NCBI RefSeq assembly: GCF_030433645.1 | Contig: NZ_JAROCG010000001.1 | Location: forward strand, 62,001 to 126,000 | Direction of reading: 5' to 3' | Origin: Arthrobacter burdickii | GTDB taxonomy: Bacteria > Actinomycetota > Actinomycetes > Actinomycetales > Micrococcaceae | Length of the DNA: 64,000 nt | Shown here: one piece after another, positions 34,673 through 45,483 of the stretch | Layout of the letters: every line of letters starts with the position of its first letter | Position numbering within the stretch: position 1 is the first letter of the stretch | Position numbers and translations under genes: made by a program | Notes under the pieces: generated by a model | The model's database searches: none | What the model saw: only the letters and a program-made list of their open reading frames with translations | What the model was told of the DNA's origin: nothing

Positions 34673-35683
34673 ATGCCCATTCCCGACGAGGCCGCTGCGT
34701 CGGCCGCCCACAGCGTGCGGCACCTGTTCTCCCGACGGAGCCTGCACGTCCCCGGAACGAGGCTCGGAGCGATCGCCCTCCCTGCCCCGATCGGTCGCCG
34801 CCATCACTGGCACTACTGGTGGCAGGCGCACTTCCTCGATTGCCTGCTGGACGAGCACCTCCGGGATCCGGCCGGGAACGCCCTCTCCGAGGCCCGCAAG
34901 CTGGCCCGGGGTATCTGGCTGCGGAACGGCGGCCGCTGGCTCAACTCCTACTACGACGACATGGCCTGGCTCGCCCTGACCCTCCAGCGCCTCGATGCGA
35001 TGGAGGGACGGCGCCGCCCCCGGCGCCGTGTGCGCGTCCTGGGTGACGCCCTGCGATCGGCGCATACGGACGAGCTCGGTGGCGGCATCTTCTGGAACAC
35101 CACGAGGGACTACAAGAACACCGCGACCACGGCGCCGGCAGCCCTGTTCTTCGCCCGCGCCGGTGACTTCGGCCGGGCACAGGAACTGCTCGACTGGCTC
35201 CGCACCCGCGTGCACGATCCGGCGACGGGACTGTACCTGGACGGGGTGAAGGCGGACGGATCCGCGGGCGGCGTCGTCGACCGGAGGGTGTACACGTACA
35301 ACCAGGGCACGGTGCTCGGCGCGCTCGTCGCTGTCGGCGGCCGGGAGAACCTGGAGCATGCGGCGGACCTGGTGGACGCGGTCTCCCGCTCCACGGCGGA
35401 CGACGACGGCGCACTGCCGTTGGGATCCAGCGGCGATGGCGGCCTGTTCGCCGGGATCCTCGGACGCTACCTCGCCCTGGCGGTCTCCACGCCGGGGATC
35501 GGCGCGCGCGCCGCCGCCACCGGCCGCTCCCTGCTCGCGACCACCGCGGAGCGGCTCTGGACGGGCCGGATGCAGGCGGGCCCTGGCGTGTTCCTCTTTC
35601 CGCCGCGGCAGGAGGGACCGGTGAGCCTGTCGTCCCAACTCCAGGCCTGGACGATGCTGGAGGCCGAGCAGGCCTGCCGCTAG
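34673..35683 (+). CDS. Glycoside hydrolase family 76-like protein
   Basis: 336 residues. It has the alpha6/alpha6 barrel of GH76 with the catalytic aspartate pair in SYYDDMAWLALTLQRL, and further family features GGGIFWNTTRDYKNTATTAPAALFFARA and TYNQGTVLGALV. GH76 enzymes cleave or transfer alpha-1,6-mannan. No signal peptide is visible, so this member would be intracellular unless exported by another route. TAGGGT lies 6 bases before the ATG (leaderless-like). The stop codon shares the CTAG at 35680-35683 with the convergent gene. Confidence 0.88.
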   Translation: MPIPDEAAASAAHSVRHLFSRRSLHVPGTRLGAIALPAPIGRRHHWHYWWQAHFLDCLLDEHLRDPAGNALSEARKLARGIWLRNGGRWLNSYYDDMAWLALTLQRLDAMEGRRRPRRRVRVLGDALRSAHTDELGGGIFWNTTRDYKNTATTAPAALFFARAGDFGRAQELLDWLRTRVHDPATGLYLDGVKADGSAGGVVDRRVYTYNQGTVLGALVAVGGRENLEHAADLVDAVSRSTADDDGALPLGSSGDGGLFAGILGRYLALAVSTPGIGARAAATGRSLLATTAERLWTGRMQAGPGVFLFPPRQEGPVSLSSQLQAWTMLEAEQACR

Positions 35684-36300
35684 CCGCCCTGCTCCTTGTC
35701 CTGCTTCCCGCCCTGCTTCCCGCCCTGCGGATAGAAGGTCTCGCCGCGGGCCAGCATGGCGACGAATTTAGCGATGTTCCGCTCCTTCGCGGCATCCGTC
35801 TTGAGCTGGGCGAGGCGGAAGATCAGCGCATAGCGGTTTTGGGAGGACAGGGTGCGGAACATGGCGAGCGCGGCGTCGTCGGCCTCGATCGCAGCCATCA
35901 GGTCGGGCGGGATCTCGGCCGTCGCGGGCCCGGCGTAGGCCCGCTCCCACCGGCCGTCAGCCTGGGCTGCCGCGACCGCCCGCTCCCCCGCCGCGTGCAT
36001 GCGCCCTTCGGCCCGCAGCCGCTCGACGAGGCCCTGGTTACGGATGGACCAGATGCTGCGCGGGCCGCGGGGCGTGAAGCGCTGGAAGTAGCTGCCGTCG
36101 TCACGTGCCCGCGCCTGCCCGTCGATCCAGCCGAAGCACAGCGCCTCGTCGACCGCCTGCGCATACGTGAGCAGCGTCGTCGTTCCGCCCTTCTTGTGCT
36201 CGATCAGCCAGACGCCGGGCGAGGCCTCGTGGTTCTCCTCGAGCCAGTGCCGCCAGGCTGCCGCGTCGGGCAGCAGGAGTTCGGGAAGTTCGGCCTTCAT
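35680..36300 (-). CDS. YdeI/OmpD-associated family protein
   Basis: 206 residues. Typical of the YdeI-like group: LPDAAAWRHWLEENHEASPGVWL, a DEALCFGWIDGQ segment, YFQRFTPRGPRSIWS and the C-terminal helical bundle FRTLSSQNRYALIFRLAQLKT. Function is unknown; family members are small cytosolic proteins sometimes linked to stress. The last 14 residues are a low-complexity Gly/Lys/Gln repeat (GGKQGGKQDKEQGG). The 3' end overlaps the GH76 gene by 4 bp on the opposite strand. Confidence 0.82.
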   Translation of the reverse strand: MKAELPELLLPDAAAWRHWLEENHEASPGVWLIEHKKGGTTTLLTYAQAVDEALCFGWIDGQARARDDGSYFQRFTPRGPRSIWSIRNQGLVERLRAEGRMHAAGERAVAAAQADGRWERAYAGPATAEIPPDLMAAIEADDAALAMFRTLSSQNRYALIFRLAQLKTDAAKERNIAKFVAMLARGETFYPQGGKQGGKQDKEQGG

Positions 36301-36508
36301 GCGATCACCCTAGGCCGCCCCGGGCCATCCGGGAACGGGTTGCGAGCACGTCAAGCCATGGCCGAGGATTCCAGGGGGCGGCCGACCGCCCCGCCGGGCC
36401 TCATGCACGAGACCGGCACCGCGCTGCCGACTCCCTGACCGCAACTCCCTGTCCGGCGACTTCCTGACCGCAGTGACGGACGGGCGTCCCACATCCGAAG
36501 GAAAACCG

Positions 36509-37214
36509 ATGCTCCGCGTCCGTCCCATCGTCTCCACCTCCGGCCTCGCCCACGGCGCCGTATTCCTCCGGGCACTCGGACTCAGTGCGGCCCAGGACCC
36601 GGCGCCGAACGATTCGTTCGCTGTCTTCGACGCCGGGAGCGGCCGGCTGGCGCTTCGCTCCTGTCCGGCCGGCAGCCCCGGGGACGGCACCACGGCTATC
36701 ACGTTCGAGGTCGGCGACGTGCGGGAATTCGCACGGAGGACCTCCGAAGCCGGCACGCCCGTCGAGCTCACCGGGGAGCACGGCCTCGTCGCCCGGGTTC
36801 CCGCACCCGACGGGGCCTCCCTCCCCGCCGAGGCGGGTCCGCGCGAGACGGCGGCTCCGGCGTCGCCCCTGGTGGTCCTCGCCCTCTGGCAGACGCCCGA
36901 CGTCGCCTCCGCGGTCCGCGTCCTGAAGGACATGGGCGCCAGGCCCAGGAGCAGTTCCGACGCCGGCACGCGGCACGACTTCACCACGAAGAACGGCGGG
37001 CTCGTCGCCGTCCACCACGCGGAGCGCGCCGGAATGGAGCCTGCCTTCGAGTACGACGGCGATGTGCGGGACCTGGCCGCGAATCTCACCGCAGCAGGCT
37101 TCGAACCCGGAGTGGCCGGAGAGAGCCACCAACGATCGCTTCGTGTCCGTGCTCCCTGGGGGGGCGGAGGTCCGGATCAGCCAGCGACAGCGGGACCTGC
37201 CTTCGTGGTCGTGA
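36509..37214 (+). pseudogene. VOC/glyoxalase-superfamily gene with one-base frameshift
   Basis: From the ATG at 36509 (GAAGGA 8 bases upstream) the frame encodes two VOC-like modules (MLRVRPIVSTSGLAHGAVFL and VVLALWQTPDVASAVRVLKDMGA). At about 37124 the frame is lost. Removing one A in GAG-A-GCC restores AGEATNDRFVSVLPGGAEVR and a stop at 37212-37214, 5 bp before the end of the convergent SGNH gene. As written, the frame instead runs about 1 kb antisense through that gene to 38209, which is implausible. Either a real inactivating insertion or a sequencing error. Family substrate unknown. Confidence 0.75.
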
Positions 37215-37219
37215 CCTGG

Positions 37220-38812
37220 TCACTGACCCAGCGCGGCCGCCAGTTTCGGGATGTACAGCGCGGCCACGGCATCGTGACCGGCCTGTGCCAGGTGGACGTT
37301 GTCCAGGTACTGGGCGTCAGCCGTACTGGCGAGGCCGGCGACGGAAATGAAGGTGACACCATCCTTCGCGGCATTCGCCGCCAGCACATCGTCGATGTGG
37401 CGCCGCTGGACGTGCGAGGAATCGCTGCGGGACATGACACCGTTGATGACGATCCTGCTCTGCGGATACATGAGCTTCAGCTTGGCCCAGAGGGCCGAGC
37501 TGTCGGCAATGACCTGTGCATCGGACTTCCATGTCGTTGCGTCATTTCCGCCCAGGGAAACCAGAACCAGGCCCGGGGTGCCGCCCGGAAAGGGAACCAG
37601 CCCCTGCTGAAGTGCGGTCCAGCCGGTTCCACCGGCCCAGGGGCTCGACGTCGAGTAACCCATTCCGCCGAAGGCCAGGTGCGAGGCCTGGTCGGTGAAG
37701 CCCAGGGCACGGGCACCCTGCTCGCTCCAGGAATCGCCGTCGAGCTGGGAATCACCGTAAAGCACCACCGACGTCGCGGTGGCCTCGACCGAGGTGAACG
37801 GGTAGACGGAGGTACCAGGCGCATCGGCCGACGGTTCAGTCACCAGCGGCGCGGGGATCAGCGGTGCAGTGACCGGAGGTGGAGTGACCGGAGGCGCACC
37901 CGTTGTGATGATGCCCGTCTGGAACTGGGTGTGTGTGCCGGTGGTGTCCTTCCAGGTGTCCCTTGTCGGCCAGCCGTACTTGCCGAAACTGCCGGCCAGG
38001 GTGGTGAAGTGGCCGGCGTCGATGCTTCTGGCACCGGTGGTCGGACCCCAGGTGATCACGCCGCCCTGGAACCGCTGGTAGTAACCGCCCTGCCAGGCGG
38101 TCTTGTTGCTGGTCGGCAGACCCAGGGAGGACTGTGCGCCACCCTTGTTCTCGTAGTAGGTCTGGATGTAGCCGCCCGTCGTGACGAACACCCGGCCGCT
38201 GGAGCTTGACCAGTAAGCCTTTCCGCCCTCGAAATCCTGCCGGACGCCGTTCGTGACGGCGACTTCTTCGGACCTGGGGTAACCCAGGAAACCGCGCTCG
38301 TAGGTGTTGGCGGCGAAGTAGCCCTTGATGGCGCCCATGGCCGCGTGGGCTCCTGTCGCGGACGACCAGTACACGGAGCCGTTCTGGAACTTCTGAACTG
38401 CTCCACCGCGGACATCGAGCCTGAATTCGTCACTGAGGGGGAAGCCCAGGGGCCCCTTGGTCCAGCCGTTGGCGGAATACCGCGCGCCGATGGCATAACT
38501 GAGCACCATCTGGGCACCGGTCCTCTGGGTCCAGATGATGGAGCCCCTCTGGAAGCGCTGGGAGCAGCTGACCGCGTCGCAGCTCTTGCTGCTGATGGGG
38601 TTCCCGAGCGTGGCGCGGTTGGCGTTCCACTTGGTGTAGGTCACGCCGTCGACGTTGTAGCCGGCGACCCTGAGCGCGGGGACGGAGGTTGCCGCTGGTA
38701 CCGCTACCGCCTGGGCAGGAAGTGCGAGCCCGGCTCCCGCAGTCAAGGAGAGCACGAGAGCTGTGGCGGCAACGGTGCGGCGCCACTTGATCTCAAACAT
38801 CCAACGCTTCAC
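37220..38812 (-). CDS. Secreted SGNH/GDSL hydrolase with LGFP repeats
   Basis: 530 residues. A signal peptide (about 1-36, ending LALPAQA) precedes five or so LGFP-type repeats between about residues 60 and 300 (GPLGFPLSDE, GFLGYPRSEE, SSLGLPTSNK, each followed by a YW/TW-SS-TGA strand) and a Pro/Thr-rich linker. The C-terminal SGNH domain has block I YGDSQLDGDS, block III GGND and block V DNVHLAQAGH. Probably a cell-wall-bound esterase or O-acetyl/polysaccharide-modifying enzyme. The start is either the GTG at 38812 or the ATG at 38800; neither has a strong ribosome binding site. Confidence 0.87.
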   Translation of the reverse strand: MKRWMFEIKWRRTVAATALVLSLTAGAGLALPAQAVAVPAATSVPALRVAGYNVDGVTYTKWNANRATLGNPISSKSCDAVSCSQRFQRGSIIWTQRTGAQMVLSYAIGARYSANGWTKGPLGFPLSDEFRLDVRGGAVQKFQNGSVYWSSATGAHAAMGAIKGYFAANTYERGFLGYPRSEEVAVTNGVRQDFEGGKAYWSSSSGRVFVTTGGYIQTYYENKGGAQSSLGLPTSNKTAWQGGYYQRFQGGVITWGPTTGARSIDAGHFTTLAGSFGKYGWPTRDTWKDTTGTHTQFQTGIITTGAPPVTPPPVTAPLIPAPLVTEPSADAPGTSVYPFTSVEATATSVVLYGDSQLDGDSWSEQGARALGFTDQASHLAFGGMGYSTSSPWAGGTGWTALQQGLVPFPGGTPGLVLVSLGGNDATTWKSDAQVIADSSALWAKLKLMYPQSRIVINGVMSRSDSSHVQRRHIDDVLAANAAKDGVTFISVAGLASTADAQYLDNVHLAQAGHDAVAALYIPKLAAALGQ

Positions 38813-39060
38813 GTTTCACAAAGGCATTCTTACAGCATATTCGTATGCAGAGGTGACTATCCGGACTCCCAATTTCGATGACGCCGTGGAGCACTCCAGG
38901 TTTCGGTGACCAGTACCGCGGCGAGATCCGGATCAGTGAACGGCAGAGGACTCCGGCTCCCCCGTACGCTGAGAACCCATTCCTCGGACGGATTCAGCCA
39001 GCGGCCGAAGAACAGCGCGCCGCACCTCACAGGGTGGGCGTCTGCTATAAAACTGGGGGT

Positions 39061-39600
39061 ATGAACGTACGCACCCCTGACCCCAATCCGGGCTGGCTCT
39101 CCGAAGATGACCTGTACGAGGCCCGCCGCCGCCTGCCGATGGTCTACGTGGAGGCGATTCCCGTCCGGTGCGACGCCCTCGGGTACGTCAACCAGGTGGG
39201 GCTGCTGTTGCAGGCCAACGAGCAGGGCGAGATGGTGCGGACCTTCGTCTCCGGGCGCGTGATGTACCGGGAGACGATCCGGGCTGCCCTGCTCCGCCAT
39301 CTCGAGAAGGACCTCGGCCCGCTCGCCCTCCCGCAGCTCCCGCCGTCGCCCGTACCCTTCACCATCGCGGAGTACTTCCCGTCCCCCTCCGAGACCGGGC
39401 TGACCGACGACCGCCAGCACGCCGTCGCCCTCGCGTACCTCATCCCTGTGACCGGCGAGTGCAGTCCCCGTCAGGACGCCCTCGAATTGTCCTGGCTGAC
39501 CCCGTCCGAAGCGCTCAGCCCCTCGATCCAGGCGGAGTTCTCGGGCGGCCGCGCGGACCTGCTGCGGCAGGCGCTCGCGCACGCCGGCTGGGGCCGCTAG
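39061..39600 (+). CDS. NUDIX-hydrolase-like protein (DUF4916 type)
   Basis: 179 residues. Actinobacterial protein with NUDIX-like strands (VYVEAIPVRCDALGYVNQVGLLL, TFVSGRVMYRETIRAALLRHLEKDLG) in which the Nudix box appears degenerate: the usual GX5EX7REUXEEXGU is not fully kept. I would call it a NUDIX relative (DUF4916-like) with uncertain catalysis. An extended -10 TGCTATAAA lies just before the ATG at 39061, giving a leader of only a few bases. Monocistronic. Confidence 0.72.
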   Translation: MNVRTPDPNPGWLSEDDLYEARRRLPMVYVEAIPVRCDALGYVNQVGLLLQANEQGEMVRTFVSGRVMYRETIRAALLRHLEKDLGPLALPQLPPSPVPFTIAEYFPSPSETGLTDDRQHAVALAYLIPVTGECSPRQDALELSWLTPSEALSPSIQAEFSGGRADLLRQALAHAGWGR

Positions 39601-39715
39601 CCGTACCTTCGGCCCGAGGAGCACCCGCCGGGGGCCGCGTTACCGTATCGTGAAACGGGCGCGCTGAGCGCTGGCGACATCCGGGGGGCTACTGGCAGAG
39701 GTTGGCACGACGTAC

Positions 39716-41891
<2,176 letters not shown>

Positions 41892-42064
41892 CGCCGTCGT
41901 CGGGCCTTCTTAACTTCCCGCCGCCGCGCCGGGTGCCCGGACCCGTGGCGGCGCCCCACCGGCACGGAGCCTGTGCCACGGGTCCGGCCGCCGCCGGAGA
42001 GTCGTTTATCCACATCGGAGGACGCCGGACCCACCAGCGGCGCGTGTCCTGCCACTGTCGCACC

Positions 42065-43021
42065 ATGCCTTCACCACTGGATGCGACCGCGACCCGAACA
42101 CTGTGGCGGTACCGGGAACTCCTCGACGAGGGACTGAGCCGCCAGCGGATCCAGCGGCTGGTGGCCCACGGTGATCTGCGACGGCTACGGAAGAACTGCT
42201 ACGTCCCGGAACCCCACTGGACCGGGCTCACCACGATGCAACGGCTCGCACTTCAGGCCGAGGCGCATCACCACTCACTCGTGGGCCTTCCGACGGCACA
42301 GCACGTCTACAGCCATGAGACGGCGGCTGTGCTCCACGGTCTCAGCCTGTGGAGGCCCGGCACCGCGGTCCATGTCACCCAGCCGACGCGCACCTCGAAC
42401 GCGAGCCACGGCGCGGACGTGCTGAACCACAGCGCCCGCCTCGCCGCCGACGACGTCGTCCTTCTCCGCGGACTGCCCGTGACGTCGCTCCTCCAGACCA
42501 CAACCGACTGTGCGCGGACCCTCCCGTTCGACAAGGCCCTGATCATTGCCGATCAGGGCCTCGCTCGCGGCGTCTCGCGGGCGGCGGCCATCGCCCACCT
42601 CGAACTGCTCGGGCCCGCCAAGGGAGTGGGCCGGGCGCGCGCCGTGCTTGCTGCATCGGATCCGTTGTCCGAGTCCCCCGGCGAGACACTGACCCGGAGC
42701 CGGCTGCTGCGCTTCCGGCTGCCTCCTCCCCAGTCACAGGTCGATGTCCTGACCCGTCTCGGCCGGTATCGGCTCGACTTCGCTTGGCCGGACCTACTGG
42801 TGGGACTGGAGTTCGACGGGAAGGTCAAGTACTTCGGCGCCACACCGACGAGCGAGGTCCTGTACCAGGAACGACGTCGCGAAAAGGCGCTGACGGAGGA
42901 CGGCTGGACGGTGCTTCGGCTCGAGTGGGCCGACCTCTTCCGCGAAGCGGAACTGGAAGCACGGCTCCGTTCTGCCCTCTACTGCGCCGCTACCCGGGCC
43001 GCACGGACCCCACGGTCTTGA
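42065..43021 (+). CDS. AbiEi-like / DUF559 domain protein
   Basis: 318 residues. The N-terminus (about 15-50: LLDEGLSRQRIQRLVAHGDLRRLRKNCYV) looks like the winged helix of AbiEi-type antitoxins. The C-terminal third (SESPGETLTRSRLLRFRLPPPQSQ, LDFAWPDLLVGLEFDGKVKY, RREKALTEDGWTVLRL) is the DUF559/Vsr-like endonuclease fold, with E and D/K residues in the expected places. This architecture is common in actinobacteria as a stand-alone gene of unknown role, and no cognate AbiEii nucleotidyltransferase lies next to it. The ATG at 42065 starts the domain; upstream sequence in the same frame is a shadow of tgt. Confidence 0.8.
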   Translation: MPSPLDATATRTLWRYRELLDEGLSRQRIQRLVAHGDLRRLRKNCYVPEPHWTGLTTMQRLALQAEAHHHSLVGLPTAQHVYSHETAAVLHGLSLWRPGTAVHVTQPTRTSNASHGADVLNHSARLAADDVVLLRGLPVTSLLQTTTDCARTLPFDKALIIADQGLARGVSRAAAIAHLELLGPAKGVGRARAVLAASDPLSESPGETLTRSRLLRFRLPPPQSQVDVLTRLGRYRLDFAWPDLLVGLEFDGKVKYFGATPTSEVLYQERRREKALTEDGWTVLRLEWADLFREAELEARLRSALYCAATRAARTPRS

Positions 43022-43233
43022 CGGCGCTGCCGTAGCCGGAGTTCCCCGTCGACTCGCGGCAGGCAACCAGGCAGCAGTCCCCCTCCTCGACGTCCAGCTA
43101 AACACTTCGGCGGGCAGCCGAGCGCGCAAACCCGTGGCGCGGTGTCATTCCCGGGGAGGGCAACCAACGGGTCTGGGCACCCGGCGCGGCGGCACAGAAA
43201 TGAAGGAGGGCAGGCGCCCGTGCCGCTCCGGTC

Positions 43234-43279
43234 TGAACGCGTTCAAAACAGCACTACACTTCGAATCGAACACGTTCGA
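43234..43279. promoter_or_regulatory. Two palindromic operators upstream of tetR-type gene
   Basis: TGAACGCGTTCA (43234-43245) is a perfect 12-bp palindrome. TCGAACACGTTCGA (43266-43279) is a palindrome except at the central pair. They share GAAC-N2-GTTC and their centres are 33 bp apart (about three helix turns). The second ends 11 bp before the GTG start. The layout suggests autoregulation by the TetR-family protein encoded next. Confidence 0.72.
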
Positions 43280-43290
43280 AAGGAAGACAG

Positions 43291-43956
43291 GTGCCGACCC
43301 CCACCGCCAAGAGCGAAGCGACCAGGGAGCTGCTGGTCTCCACCGCGCTCCGGCTGTTCCGGGAGATCGGCTACGAGAAGACGACCATGCGGACCATCGC
43401 CGCCGAGGCATGCGTCTCGACGGGGAGCGCGTACTACTACTTCGCCTCGAAGGACGACCTCGTCCACGAGCTCTACCGCAGCCTGCAGGAGGAGCACCGC
43501 GCGCTCGCCCTGCCGCTCCTCCGCGAGGGACAGAACCTCGGGGAACTCCTGCGGATCGTCCTGAACACCAACATCGACGTCATGGGCCCGTACCACGACT
43601 TCGGCTCCAACTTCGTCAGCATCTCCATCCGGCCGTCGAAGACCACGAGCCCCTTCGGCAGCGAATCCGCCGTCGCCCGCGCCCGCGCCATCGCGTTGTT
43701 CCGGCAGGCGGTCGCCATGTCGCGGCCGCAACCGCCCCTCGCCATCCGCGACGACCTGCCCGAGCTCCTCTGGTACGCGTCCATGGCCATCACCCTGTTC
43801 TGGGTCTATGACTCCTCGCCCGGCCAGGTCCGCACCCGCCGGTTGATCGACCAGGCCGCGCCGCTCATCTCGAAACTCGTGATCCTCTCCCGGCTTCCCG
43901 TGGTCCGGAAGATCGTCGAGGACATCGTCCAGCTGATTCGGGGTACGCGGCAGTGA
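43291..43956 (+). CDS. TetR-family transcriptional regulator
   Basis: 221 residues. The N-terminal helix-turn-helix is clear: ATRELLVSTALRLFREIGYEKTTMRTIAAEACVSTGSAYYYFASKDDLV. The C-terminal ligand domain is variable and not assignable. GAAAGGAAG precedes the GTG at 43291. Two GAAC-N2-GTTC palindromes just upstream are probable operators. The stop overlaps the start of a membrane-protein gene (GTGA), so the regulator and that protein are expressed together. Confidence 0.9.
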   Translation: MPTPTAKSEATRELLVSTALRLFREIGYEKTTMRTIAAEACVSTGSAYYYFASKDDLVHELYRSLQEEHRALALPLLREGQNLGELLRIVLNTNIDVMGPYHDFGSNFVSISIRPSKTTSPFGSESAVARARAIALFRQAVAMSRPQPPLAIRDDLPELLWYASMAITLFWVYDSSPGQVRTRRLIDQAAPLISKLVILSRLPVVRKIVEDIVQLIRGTRQ

Positions 43957-44444
43957 CCGCCGACGACGACGGGAACAAAGACGTCCACGACGACGAGCTG
44001 AAGAACGAGGTGAGCGACGAGCTGGACGACGACGTACAGGACAACGACGGAACTCCGCCGCGCCACCACGTCACCTTCGGGCCCGCCGCCGTCGTCGTCG
44101 GATTCCTCGTCGGACTGTCGGTCCTCGCACTGGTCTTCTCGCTCCCGTGGGCGGGGGACATGGCGCCGGGTGTCTTCGTCCTGGCCCTTGCGTACGGGGG
44201 CCTGCTCGGCGCGGTCACGGCCCTGCCGCTCGGCGTGGTGCTCGGGTTCCTGCTCCGGCCCGTCCGCAACCAGTGGGTGCACGTCGGGGTCTTCTTCGGC
44301 GTCTTCACGCTCGTCGCCCTTCTCATCGTCACCCTGCTGTCGCCCTCCCGGGTGGTGCTGGAGAACCTCCCCATCGCCCTCATCATCGGCGGAGCGGGCG
44401 CCGTGGCCCGTGCCAGCGTCTGGAAGATGGTCCGCGTGCGCTGA
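43953..44444 (+). CDS. Membrane protein coupled to TetR regulator
   Basis: 163 residues from the GTG at 43953. The first 40 are very acidic (VHDDELKNEVSDELDDDVQ). Then about four hydrophobic helices follow (FGPAAVVVGFLVGLSVLALV, FVLALAYGGLLGAVTALPLG, VHVGVFFGVFTLVALLIVTL, LPIALIIGGAGAVARAS). Family not recognised. The 4-bp overlap with the TetR gene suggests that this is the target of that regulator. The 198 bp downstream to the kinase gene contain nothing else identifiable. Confidence 0.7.
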   Translation: MTADDDGNKDVHDDELKNEVSDELDDDVQDNDGTPPRHHVTFGPAAVVVGFLVGLSVLALVFSLPWAGDMAPGVFVLALAYGGLLGAVTALPLGVVLGFLLRPVRNQWVHVGVFFGVFTLVALLIVTLLSPSRVVLENLPIALIIGGAGAVARASVWKMVRVR

Positions 44445-44642
44445 GCAGCATCACCGGAGCAATCACCGGAGCGCTCCCAGCCGCCTGGTCCACCGTCGCC
44501 GACGTCGACGCGCGGACGGTCGAATGGTCCGATCCGGCGCCGCGGTGCGACTGGACCTACCCCACGCCGGGGCCGGAGCTCCATGGGATCCGTAGGCGGG
44601 ACCGGGTGGCAGCCGCGGAGCAGGTTCGGGCAGACTAGGAAA

Positions 44643-45470
44643 ATGCCCGAGACCCAGACTTCCGCGTCCCCCGCCACCACCCTGACCATCGCCGGATCGG
44701 AGGCGACGGGCGGCGCCGGTGCCCAGGCCGACCTCAAGACGTTCCAGGAGCTGGGCGTGTACGGCATCGTGGCCCTGACCTGCATCGTTTCCTTCGACCC
44801 GAAGAACGAGTGGCAGCACCGCTTCGTACCCGTGGACCAGCAGGTCATCGCCGACCAGCTCGAGGCCATCCAGTCCTGCTACCCCCTCCGGACGGTCAAG
44901 CTCGGCATGCTCGGCACGCCCGCCACCATCGACACGGTGGCCTCAGCGCTCAAGAGCCAGGAATGGGACAACGTGGTGCTCGACCCGGTGCTGATCTGCA
45001 AGGGGCAGGAGCCGGGCGCCGCACTGGATACGGACCAGGCCCTCAAGGCGAACATCCTTCCGCTGGCTACCTTCGTCACGCCGAACCACTTCGAGGCGGA
45101 GTCGCTCTCGGGAATCACGATCGAATCCCTCGAGGACCTGAAGGAAGCGGCACGCATCATCCACAGCCAGAGCGGGGCCGTGGTCCTCGCCAAGGGCGGC
45201 GTGCGCATCGAGGGACCCGACGCCGTCGACGTCTACTTCGATGGCGAGACGCTCGAGGTCCTGTCTGCACCCAAGGTGGGCGAGGTGGCGGTCAGCGGCG
45301 CCGGCTGCACCCTCGCCGCGGCGATCGCGGCCGAGCTCGCGAAGGGTGCGGCACCGCTCGACGCCGCCCGCACCGCCAAGGAGTTCGTCACCGAGGGCAT
45401 CCGGAACCGGGTCGGGTCAAACGCCCCGTTCGACGCCGTGTGGCAGGGCGGCGCGCGATCATCGAGGTAA
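44643..45470 (+). CDS. Pyridoxine/hydroxymethylpyrimidine kinase (PdxK/ThiD type)
   Basis: 275 residues of the ribokinase-like ThiD family: LTIAGSEATGGAGAQADLKTFQELGVYG (substrate loop), KLGMLGTP, VVLDPVLICKGQ, FVTPNHFEAESLSG and the anion hole AVSGAGCTLAAAIAAELA. In ThiD the substrate-loop motif is SDSGGGAGIQAD; here it is SEATGGAGAQAD, and the GCT motif replaces GTGCT, as in the ThiD-like pyridoxal kinase PdxK of Gram-positive bacteria. Pyridoxine/pyridoxal phosphorylation is therefore likelier than HMP kinase, though not proven. CAGACT lies 6 bases before the ATG. Confidence 0.84.
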   Translation: MPETQTSASPATTLTIAGSEATGGAGAQADLKTFQELGVYGIVALTCIVSFDPKNEWQHRFVPVDQQVIADQLEAIQSCYPLRTVKLGMLGTPATIDTVASALKSQEWDNVVLDPVLICKGQEPGAALDTDQALKANILPLATFVTPNHFEAESLSGITIESLEDLKEAARIIHSQSGAVVLAKGGVRIEGPDAVDVYFDGETLEVLSAPKVGEVAVSGAGCTLAAAIAAELAKGAAPLDAARTAKEFVTEGIRNRVGSNAPFDAVWQGGARSSR

Positions 45471-45483
45471 CGGTCGGAACTGG

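Noticed and set aside
37215-38209. Continuation of the VOC frame through the SGNH gene
   Set aside because: Antisense to a well-supported gene and without family similarity; explained by a one-base frameshift near 37124.
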